Shown piece after piece: positions 54,996 to 64,000 of a stretch of 64,000 nucleotides of DNA (position 1 is the stretch's first letter; every line of letters begins with the position of its first letter). Both the position numbers and the translations under genes were made by a program. Below the pieces are notes generated by a model. That model searched no databases, had not been told where the DNA came from, and was given only the letters and a program-made list of their open reading frames with translations. The stretch covers positions 372,001 through 436,000 of the forward strand of contig MU623349.1 of the NCBI GenBank assembly GCA_025201765.1. Reading direction: 5' to 3'. The DNA is from Daldinia sp. FL1419. Its lineage: Eukaryota; Ascomycota; Sordariomycetes; Xylariales; Hypoxylaceae.

Positions 54996-55307
54996 TTAGC
55001 AGCAAGCTTCGTCGCAGGCGCAAAGACCACAGCAGAATTCGCAACCGGCCTACATCGAGTTAATCCCTAAGACCTGGAAGAATACTTTAGAATAACCCTA
55101 CCTCTTCACCACCACGCATGTTGCCGAACTCGGGCTGGGGCTCAGCAGCCTATTTCACTGTCAATTTGGTTCTCTCTAGCTTGTGATGGTTGAAGGAACA
55201 AAAGAGGGGAAGATGAAAAGTAAACTTACGGGCTGTTGTGTAACAACGCCGTCGGTGGGAGTCATCTCCATGGGAGCTTGCTGCTGGGGCTCTTGAGGGG
55301 AAGGCAT
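54996..55307 (-). CDS. 59-aa cysteine-rich tail peptide (CYSTM-like)
   Basis: Three small exons on the minus strand, 55230-55307, 55102-55149 and 54996-55049, each a whole number of codons, joined by GT-AG introns; the last has a TTAAC branch site. The product is polar and Gln/Pro-rich in its first 40 residues (MPSPQEPQQQAPMEM, then EPQPEFGNMRGGEE), then ends in GCEFCCGLCACDEACC, with seven cysteines in the last 16 residues. This layout recalls the CYSTM group of small eukaryotic cysteine-rich membrane-associated proteins, often stress-linked and possibly palmitoylated. The tail here is less hydrophobic than typical, so metal binding is an alternative. Confidence 0.7.
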
Positions 55308-56669
55308 CTTGATGGATCTTTCGAAGAGAATCAATCTCTAGGGAGTGACCAGGTAGTGGAAATTGGGCGACTAAGACAATGGCAGTAAGAAACAGAGAAG
55401 GACTTCGAGCGGCGAAAAATCTCTATGGTTCGTATGTGAGAAAGTGAGAAGGAAAGGAGATTAAGTGTCCTTTTTCTAGGTAGGTGACGGATATAACGGC
55501 AATGGGAGGCAGCCCAACGATCCTACAACCGGCAACAGCAACCCATGTGGATGTATCTATGGATGTACAGAGCACATGTTTTTTTTTCGCAAACAAGGGG
55601 GAAGGAACCTTGGAAAGAGAGGGGCTAGAACCCCAGGCAGTACCTATACCAGCCTATCCTGATTTTTATTAGGGAAACTGCGCATGTTGGAACCCTGATT
55701 TTGGACGGAAGGCGTAACACGCCTATCGCGAACCTAGCCCAAATCTACACGCCATAAAAGCTTAATGCTGCTAGCCTAGGCCCAGTTGGACGATCCCCCG
55801 TAAAAAAGGTACGGTACCTACTGGGAATTCGCAAACAACAGATGGAAATCAACAGGAAAGAACTATGTACACAGGTAAACTGCACAGATACCTATTTGGC
55901 GGTGACAGCATCTACATGTTTCATCAGCACATACAACCTCCATGCATGTACCGCTGTAATATCAACTAAAAGAATCAATTGAATAGGTGGTCAGCCCTTG
56001 TCCTAATCAAATCCATACCCGCGTACATGATCTAATCCAATAGGTAGATGCAGGTATCCCCATGAAAAAAAAGGCGCCGTCTAGCCGACCACAAGGTAAC
56101 GCATGAAACCACAATCGGATGGGGTCGTTGTGTCCCACGGAACCAATCATCTACCCGCGGTGCCTTACGTATCTGTCTATTCAATACGGGCAAGTTGGGT
56201 ATATGTGATATGCTGTTGTCCATGATCCCTATCCAGCTGAAAATAATGAATTGCCACGCGGGTGGTCTTTATTATTGAAGTTATTTGGTAGCATTGGTAG
56301 GTCAGGCACAGCTAGATAATAGAGTCCTACATGATGCATGGATGTCTTAAATTCCATAGTCTAGACTGGCCGTCACATGGAACTTTTGAGACATGGGGAT
56401 TGAATGGGGATGCTAATTCAATTGGACCACTGAGAGATCATAACAGTGGCTGTGAATTCTGTACTTGCTCATCTTGTATCAATCCTTAGCCCAATTCAAC
56501 AAATAAACTCTCTAACCGTAGTTAATTCCTGATTATTCCCCGCGAATCCGTCGGTGGTGATACGATCAAACCCGGGGCAGGTGCCATATGTTACCAAATG
56601 TTAATTTCGTAGAGGGAATTTTGATTGGTTCAGAGGCCGATTAGCACATTACGTATACGCGTGTACATG

Positions 56670-57462
56670 TATGGCGGACCATAGGAGCCACTTTGCCAAA
56701 ATCGATTTTGGGTGGCCGTAAAGGGCAATATATCCTTAGCGTGTGCATAGGCCATATATAATAAAGTTATATATAGATACTTATGCATTATAAGAGTAAT
56801 GTTATAATGGTTACATACATATGAGGGGTTTTAGATTAGATTTTAAAAATAATATTATAATAGTTATATACATATAAGGGATCTTAAATTAGATTTTTTT
56901 TTACTAGTTACTACAGCTACCCTAATATAATCCGTGCAGATATATTGTGGGGCTGTGCGTATTGTGGCAAATAGGAGATGGTTTTGTGTAGGAGGGGTAT
57001 GTTAGGGGTCTGATTGGCTAAAAAGTGCTATGGGATAGTCTGAACCTACTGAGATAAGTCTGAGCTTATCTCAGCAGGGCTCAGACTAGGACGGTTTTAC
57101 TTTGTATCTTTTATACCACAACAATTTTTAGCCAATCAGACCCCCTCCCACACAAAACCGTCTCCTATTTGCCACAACACGCATAGCCCCACGATATATC
57201 TGCACGGACTATATTGGGGTGGCTGTGGTGGCTGATAAATCTAAACCCTATTAAAATAAATTTATCCATAATTTTATTATATTAATATATATAAGTTATT
57301 CAATTATCAATAAACATATATCCATTTAACCCATATAAAACCTAAATACTCCCTATAAAAACCTAAATATTCATTAATAAAATTGCTATTACGCTTAACC
57401 AAATCTAGTTTAATATCTGACCAAAATCGATTTTGGCAAAGTGGTATATATGGTCTGCCATA
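56670..57462. mobile_element. Foldback/MITE-like element, 793 bp, with 5-bp target duplication
   Basis: The ends are inverted repeats: tatggcggaccata at the left and tggtctgccata at the right, followed inward by ccactttgccaaaatcga on the left and its complement on the right (57421-57443). The element is flanked on both sides by acatg (56665-56669 and 57463-57467), a likely target-site duplication. Inside, a second long inverted repeat (about 56913-57030 with 57120-57226) meets at a hairpin, tgagataag/cttatctca, near 57050-57075. Two copies of a 52-bp AT-rich direct repeat lie at about 56795-56900. No transposase frame is present, so it is non-autonomous. Confidence 0.8.
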
Positions 57463-57987
57463 ACATGTATCTCGCTAAGGATATAAATGTGTCGGAGTTG
57501 CCGTTTCGATACGAGATAAGCTAGTGTCCGTCAATAGCTGAAGGAAATAAAAATCCAGTGTTTTTTCCTATTCAAGTCCTAAGAAACAAATGTCTTAGAT
57601 CAATGGGTAAGACACATTTCCTTCTGTCCCCAATCCTAATACCGTTTACACCCACGGGGTTGCTATTTACGATGCGACGTTACACAGGTATGCATCCTTT
57701 ATAGAAAGGGCCTTCAGGCTTCGGTACGGGTGCCGATGCATAAAGAAATATATAAAAAGTACGTGGCTCCCACGTGTATGAAAACTCGTGCCAAACTACC
57801 ATCTTGAAAAGGTAGAACTCACAATCAGCATAATCGGTTATACGAAGTTTTGAGGTAAGGGCTTATGTGAGCGCCCCTTTCTAATGCATTTTCCTTTTTT
57901 ACTTCTATCAATAATCATAACCGCCGTTACCATATCCAATGCGAGACCCTTTAAAATGCAGCACAGGTATTATGATTAACAGCCAAT

Positions 57988-58019
57988 CGAGCCGAGCCGA
58001 GCCGAGCTGAGCCGAGCTG
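57988..58019. repeat. Imperfect GAGCC pentamer array
   Basis: Six consecutive pentamers of gagcc or gagct. A simple repeat. Confidence 0.85.
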
Positions 58020-58126
58020 GCGAACCAGTCTTTTTCCCCCAACCGAGTTTCATGCGAAAATAGATAACGAGGCGTCCTTAATGCAATCCATCAGAAAATA
58101 CAGTCCTTTATATCCCGGTACTCTTT

Positions 58127-58973
58127 CTAAGCGTGCTGGTGTCGACTGTCAAGCTCGTAGGAGTCTGCGGGTGCCTGTGGCACGTAACCGCTCGCTGCTG
58201 GGTATCCGTACTGGGGAGGCGGTGGCGATGCAGCGGGGGACTTGTACTCGGTGTTGACAGCGGGTGGGTAGTAATAACCCGGCGCCGACTGGACGTATGT
58301 GCCCTCTTCGAAGCCCTGTGGGTTGATGGCGGGTGCGTATTTGCCGCCCCTTAGGGTGCCACGGCGCTTACGGTGGACGATAATTGCTGCGTGGATAAGT
58401 TGGATCATGGACGTCGCACTGTTACCGTTGGTGTTAGCTTGGTGATCCAAATATATATATATTCCAGTTGGGAGTTGTGACGGTGTTTGCCGTCAATATT
58501 GAAATTCTTCGCTAATATGGTAGTAGATCGGGTGTACGTACAGCAAGACTATAGTCAAGATGATGGAGAGGACCGACAGAGCGATGACGTTCAATATGAA
58601 AATGATACCCCAGATAGCGGTCTTAATACATGTGCTCGTGAGGAACAACCAAGGCGGCATTCGTTTCTTAGAGATTAAGATGATTTCGACTATGTTCATG
58701 ATGATATTTAAGCCGGTAATGCCTATCTGGAGGCCAGCAGAAGCACTACAGTAGTTTATCCATGTCAGTTTACCCTCTTTATTTACTCGAGGATTGCGGG
58801 AAGACATACGTGAAAAGTCCATTATAATTGCCCAGGATATCCTCATAATCCCCTTGCTCTACGATCCATAACAACCACGCCGACGCAGCCAAGAGCACTA
58901 TGCACACCAGAAACTGCAGAATCCAGGAAGTGACGTTCACGCTCTTCTTGTACGGGTAATCGTGCTTAGCCAT
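58127..58973 (-). CDS. Four-TM MARVEL-like fungal membrane protein
   Basis: Three exons on the minus strand, 58810-58973, 58542-58745 and 58127-58418, join in phase into 219 aa. Four membrane segments can be seen: SWILQFLVCIVLLAASAWLL, SAGLQIGITGLNIIMNIVEI, WLFLTSTCIKTAIWGIIFIL, and VLSIILTIVLLATSMIQLIH. The N-terminus and the C-terminal 75 residues are polar; the tail is Pro/Tyr-rich (APGYYYPPAV, SPPPPQYGYP) and probably cytosolic. Spacing and length fit fungal MARVEL-like or tetraspan proteins, which often sit in plasma-membrane domains. No catalytic residues are seen, and specific function is unknown. Confidence 0.8.
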
Positions 58974-60155
58974 GGTGTCTACGGTTAGAATCGGGTTCGT
59001 CTATCGTGGAATAGCGGTATGGGATAGAAGCTAGCAAGTTAATACTAGCAACAGAAGAAAACCGATCAAATGGACGAAGGGACAAAATAGAAATAGAAGA
59101 ACGAAAAGACAAAACCCGACAAGACAACCGGAGGATGATATCTAATTTACAAGTCTCCTTATGTCGCGTTTACCCCATGCCACGAATGATGAATGTTGGT
59201 TTTGGAGCTTGTGGGCTGAGCCATTGCCAAGCGGGCCGGTGCGCATTTTATTTTAAGGCAGCACTTTTCAGGCGCAGCTACTGGGACTTTTGGACGATGG
59301 AAGACTCCACGAGCGGGCACTACATTACTTTGTAGATCACGGCCCAAAAAATTATTTATAAGTCGCATCTTTCCATTTCTCGAAGACTCGCACAGTATAC
59401 GGCGTTGAGGCGTGTTTTACATCAAGCCATACAGAGACACGAAGGCTGAAGAATATCTCCCGATTAGGTTTCTTTTATTCCGAGACATGCATCACGATGG
59501 TTTTGTGGAGTTTTCTGTCGTCCCCCTTGCTGCGCTTACAGGTAATCCTAGGGCTGCAGGGGTCTTTAATGGGTCACGGCTTTTGGGCTTTTTCCGTCTT
59601 TTATTAGGGGGAACCAAGTCCCGGTGAGGCGTGTTAGGCGTGTTAGCCTACCATTCATGATTCTAATTTTGATCACAAGGGTCCAACCTCTAAGCTTGTT
59701 ATACCCTTGCCAAGGCTCAGGGCTGAAAGTTGAAGCACTGAAGAAAGCCATAACCCCGCGAATAGCGCATGTTGGCTTGACGTTGCTTGCCAATCAAGTA
59801 TCAGGAGGCTGTCAAGTTTAAATACGGCATGAATATGTACAACGATGACGCCAGTATAAGGCGGGTAACGCCATAGGATTTGTTAGTTTATGCCGATCAT
59901 ATATGCACATCCTGATGTCGAAACGGAGGCTTAGCGATCTGCACATCTTTGCACCAACCATGGCCACTCCCAATTGAGCTCGTTTGCTATACGAGATATC
60001 TAATCATTACTCGTCTCTTATCCTGGCGTTTCCTTCAACGTGTCCAATATACCCATTGTGCCTCAAAAGCATTGGTAGTCGGTACGACACTAATAATATT
60101 GCGAAATTAAACGCAATATAAGAGAGGCCGGACAGCCTGGTTAAATCATACATCA
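58974..60155. other. Intergenic
   Basis: No convincing gene in 1.2 kb. Short frames here have no recognisable content. Holds the promoter of the MARVEL-like gene and the 3' end of the CENP-Q gene. Confidence 0.5.
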
Positions 60156-62376
60156 TTATCGTCGCTCGAGAGCAGCAGCTGTGCGCTCGAGGAAAGCGTT
60201 GAAGTCTTTGATTTGCTTGAGACTTCCACCACCGTCGCCGGCACCACTGGCCTGGCTGGCTACTCTAGAAATTAGGAGCTCTAAGTTGGAGAGCTCGGCT
60301 GCTTTCTTTTCCTTCGAGTTAAGGTCTGGGGCTGATCTTCCGTTCTCGACGGCTAATTCGATGTCGTCCATTGCGGAGGAAAGTTCTAAGTGATGCTGGG
60401 ATATAGTTAGCGAAAGAATAGCCTTTAAATCTCCTAAATAAAAGAAATCTTCAACGTACCAGAGTGTCCTTGCTTGTCGTCTCGTGGCGAAGTCTCACCG
60501 CATCCATCTTGAGAGCTACCTGCTCTCTCTCGGCGCGGATACGCATTATCTCGGTTCGGAGCGCGAGCTTGTCCTTCTGCACCGATCGTACACGCTTCTT
60601 AAGCGCGTGCATGGTGTCGAGGGCAATGGTCTAGAAATCGTTAATAAAAGGCGTCTATTTTGACACGAAGATAGCAAACTTACATGCTCCAAAAGGCGTG
60701 TATGCAATTCCTCCTTGAACGCCTCCAAAGCCCGGAGTTTCGTCCTAAATTCTTTTTTCGTAGCCGCATCCTTGGCGTTAACAAGCGCCTCGTGGAGCGT
60801 TTCTAGACTGGAATCGACGACTTCGTCGCAGACTTGGGACAACACGTCAATCACATTGACACCGCCACGGTTGGAAAATGGTATATCCGCATTGAGGATG
60901 TCGCCGTTAGTGTCGTCCTCATTCACGTGTGCTCGCTTGGTATATCGCTGTACGATAATGGGGATTGCACTACCGTCGCTTCGTCGTTTTGAAGGTTTTG
61001 AAGCCTTCGAAGATGGCCTGGGTGGTTTGTTCTTCTTCTTGGGAGGTTTGGGTTGGGATTGTACTGCTGGGCTTGCTCGCACCCCCTTCCGTTTGGCTTT
61101 CTTGGCGGGTTGCTCGTCCTCGACTCTAGAATGTAGTTCTGGAGAGGCTTCGCGAGGTGGACTTGGACTTGGACTCGCCCGTCGGCGTTTTCGGCCGATC
61201 TTGCGAGCGGCTGTTTGGACGTCAACCGCTTCAGCCTGCTCTTCGTCGACTACAGCTTCCTCTTCTTGAGGCTCCTCTGCAGGCGCCTCTTCTGTCTCCT
61301 CAGGCATCTCCTCGGGTTCTTCTTCGGGTGCTTCAAATTCGACCCCAGGCTCCTCGGCTATAGGTTTGGGCTTCACCCTTGGCTGGGGTTTTCTGGGACT
61401 AGCAGTGCCCGCAGCCTGGGGAGACGAAGAAAACTCGTTTCCTATACTGGGCGTGGCTGGTGCTATCTGGCTTCGTGTAGATCGTGTAGACCGTGTAGAC
61501 CGCGTGGAACCAGTAACTGCAGTAGCATCACTTCTCCGCCCCGGCCGGACTGCTGGTGATGAATCAATGTCACCAATTGCTAGGCCGTCTAATGCTCTCG
61601 TCACCGTTCGTGTTGATCGCGACGAAGCAGCGCCTAGGGTGGCGGCACTAATCCTACTTTTCTTTGCTAGAGGCGAAGAATAGGTAAACTCAACTGTAGC
61701 CCCGGCTTCCTCGTCTGTCACAGCCTTTAATAGCTTCGCGCTCCGGGTAATGCTCTCCGGAAGGACCCTAACCGCCCGTCGATGTCCACTACCCGGGGCT
61801 TCAGCCGGACTTTCAGTAACTTCCTCTGCTACATGTCCTACAGACCCCCGTGATTCAGGACGATGCTCTATGATATCCGGCACGGAGTGCATAGTTTCAT
61901 CCTCAATCTGTGGCCCTTCCGACTCCAGAGTCAGAGCTGCCAGGGGCTCAGATGCATCCTCAGGACTGTCTTGTTGGCCAATGACATAGGGGTCAGACCT
62001 AGACGCACTAAGCCGCGCCGATGTTCTTCTCGAGGATCGAAGCGCACTAGACGGCGGTTGCGAACTTGCGACATTATCTCCGGGGCTTAATCGACGTCGT
62101 TTCGCGGAGGTATTAGGCTCTGATCGCGCCACAGACGACGGCGGGGCAGGATCCGAAGAGGCTTCGACGCCCGGGAGAATAAAGCCAAAGGAATCATCGG
62201 CAACTTCATGACGTCTAGATTCTAAGCAGTCAGAGACATTCTATATCGAAAGCGAATAATAGGAACACATACCCAGCTCCACGCATACGCTGCTGCATGC
62301 GCTCTTCACGGCCTATTGTACCCCCGTATTAGTATTTATTTCGTCGAGGCGGTGGTTTTTACTCACTGGTCGCCAT
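60156..62376 (-). CDS. Inner kinetochore protein CENP-Q (Okp1/Fta7-like)
   Basis: Five exons on the minus strand, 62367-62376, 62273-62312, 60684-62214, 60460-60630 and 60156-60395, join in phase into 663 aa. The first exon codes only three full codons. The N-terminal 380 residues are disordered, with basic, SP/TP and acidic stretches, and an RSTRSTRSTRSTRSQ repeat. From VIDVLSQVCDEVVDSSLETL on the protein is helical: FRTKLRALEAFKEELHTRLL, ALKKRVRSVQKDKLALRTEI, MRIRAEREQVALKMDAVRLR, which matches the CENP-Q domain of the COMA part of the CCAN as I know it from fungi. The basic N-terminal region may contact DNA. CENP-Q pairs with CENP-U at the inner kinetochore. The assignment rests on the C-terminal pattern, without a search. 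Confidence 0.75.
61478..61510. repeat. Nine-base coding repeat in the CENP-Q gene
   Basis: Copies of a gtgtagatc/gtgtagacc unit code for successive S-T-R tripeptides on the minus strand, giving a basic patch. Confidence 0.85.
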
Positions 62377-64000
62377 TCTCGGTTTCAAGCGTAGCGAATC
62401 GTGTGTATTATTATTTTTACATAGAATCAAATTAAAAACCTTGCGGCATACAATGTTATATATCAAGGGAACGCATCCAAATACTTAAGATGGGAACGAG
62501 TTGTGAGACGCGTCGTGAAGCGCGCCACAGTTGACGTCCATCGGTTTGCTTAAAGTAGGTACTTTGGTACTTACCTAGTCCCACCTCAAAATTACAGGTG
62601 ATTCATTGGCTGTGGTTTCGCCTTACCGAGATAGACTTTAAGTGGTGGGTCCCCCCACACAAGTTTCTCCAGCGCTTCATGTACATAGGTACCTAGGTAG
62701 TTAGTACCTACAGTCTGACAGTACTTATTCAAATTCATGGTACGTACATTGATTCAATTACGATTCTCTAACAACTGCTTAGATCGTATTTGAAATCCCC
62801 CAAGTTTAGGAGAAACAATTGCATTATGGTTCAAAGATTAATTGAGTAAATAAGTTGACGTAAAATACAACTAGAACCTAGATCAGGCTCCAAGTATGGT
62901 ATGCTCAGAGATCGAAAATACCGTTAGTTGTGATGGGGGGGGGTAAAAGGGGTCGTCTTCACATACGTCGGGTAACGTTAAGCACATCTAACGTAGTTCG
63001 AAAATGGATACTCGGTATAGAATCCGCATTCTATCCCTCGTAAACCCCAATAGCTCCCAAGCTCGTATGGCCAATCGTTCGTTACGGAGTAGAACCACTC
63101 AAGCAAGCTTACGATTTTACGCCTCGTGTCAGCGTAAGAGGACCCATGGTATTGGCACAACATCTCGCCTTTGCTTGATACCGTTCCTTTCGGTACCAAT
63201 CCAAACACACCATTCTCTCATTGTCAAGTCGCATCGTGACGCTCAAGCCGATAAAAACCAGAGATAATTCACATAAAGATTGCTATACAGCGATCCCTTG
63301 CATAGCTTGGATCATACCAACAGCATGTAAGTTTGCAACTCTCACATGTGAGTCATCCCATAAGTTTATCCCTAGGTTAGGCAGCAGGAACCTACTCGAG
63401 TACGAATATCACGTTAGGTATATTTCTTTATTCACCGCAAGACAACGCAAACAAGGAAATATGGGCCTATTATTAGAAGACGTATTGAGGATATTATGTA
63501 GCACGAGTTTATGTTTCATCCTCTCGTGAGTGATAATTAGAGATCCTTACGGGAGTCTCGATAGTATTCTCGTAGGATTTGAAAAAGGAAAAGCCGCGAG
63601 AACCGATTCGAATCTTTTCAGTCCAGTAACGGGTTACCCAGAGGGGAAACCCTTTAACACCGTCCAGATAGCCCAACATCACTTAAACTACCGGCAGAGC
63701 CGTGTAGCTTTACATTAGGCAAGGTTATGTAAATACCCACCCCCCTAAACGAAGACTCGGTCGAGGGGAACTCGTTTAGGTACAGATAAACACTACTAGA
63801 TCAGAGAATCGCATCGTCGAAGCTTGTTGTACTATTCATCCTATGAACACTAACGATAGAGTTAAGACTATCAAGATTATCCAACACTTCATTGTAATAT
63901 TCTCTATGAAGAGGAGTCGGCATCGGCTCTGGGGACTGTTATAGAGATGCTACCGCGAAGCTAGATTTAAGAGGTACAGAATTTTCTAAGGCTGTTCTAT
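62377..64000. other. Gene-free right end
   Basis: No gene seen in 1.6 kb. A taggtacctaggtag palindrome lies at 62687-62702, a run of eleven or so G at 62935-62943, and cctaaacga/tcgtttagg form an inverted repeat at about 63745-63780. Short open frames have no recognised content. Confidence 0.55.

Larger units (their letters stand above)
55308..58126. other. Intergenic stretch with foldback element
   Basis: 2.8 kb with no gene. The main content is the inverted-repeat element at 56670-57462. A run of gagcc/gagct pentamers is at 57988-58019. Confidence 0.6.

Noticed and set aside
62978..63208. 76-codon minus-strand frame near the right end
   Set aside because: No homologue recognised and no continuing exons; could be a fragment but cannot be supported.
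1..64000. CRISPR arrays, bacterial operons, riboswitches or phage genes
   Set aside because: None seen; introns and gene families are eukaryotic throughout.

Overview
The window is nuclear DNA of a filamentous ascomycete (Pezizomycotina). The genes are fungal families (Atg6, Atg14, Scm3, Spc7, CENP-Q, a Pth11/rhodopsin-like receptor, DUF3807). Introns are short (about 42-130 nt) GT-AG introns, often with a CTAAC-like branch site. The intergenic DNA is full of TACCTAGGTA-type palindromes, which I associate with Sordariomycetes, perhaps Xylariales; the order is inference. I rebuilt exon structures by hand from splice sites and reading phase.

Layout. 1-1.9 kb is gene-free. 1.9-10.7 kb holds a 2-oxoglutarate/Fe(II) dioxygenase, a tiny four-exon zinc-binding protein (77 aa), a hypothetical protein with a helix-hairpin-helix-like core, a DUF1479 oxygenase-like protein, an intron-containing tRNA-Lys and a DUF2235 alpha/beta-hydrolase. 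At 12.4-14.4 kb the same hypothetical domain appears again, and splice phase joins it to a protein kinase. 16.3-30.4 kb is a dense housekeeping block: atg6/vps30 and scm3 (divergent), CK2 alpha, a DUF3807 protein, a small coiled-coil protein, and atg14. 30.4-37.6 kb is repeat-rich with one proline-rich membrane protein. 37.6-43.6 kb holds the KNL1-type kinetochore gene spc7 divergent from ribosomal protein S11. 45.3-48.9 kb is a divergent O-methyltransferase/rhodopsin-like receptor pair. 49.3-55.3 kb holds a twin-CX9C Emi1-like protein, tRNA-Gln, a glutathionylspermidine-synthase-fold protein, a small secreted protein and a 59-aa cysteine-rich peptide. 55.3-64 kb holds a 793-bp foldback element, a four-TM MARVEL-like protein, the CENP-Q kinetochore gene, and a gene-free end.

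How genes relate. Atg6 and Atg14 are two subunits of the autophagy PI3-kinase complex I and lie about 11 kb apart. Scm3 (CENP-A chaperone), CENP-Q and Spc7 are three layers of the kinetochore within 44 kb. The most unusual items are the hypothetical-domain/kinase fusion with a kinase-less paralogue 8 kb away, a decayed tandem array whose repeat unit looks like an exon plus a short intron, the foldback element with a 5-bp target duplication, and a dispersed non-coding repeat with two near-identical copies 21 kb apart.
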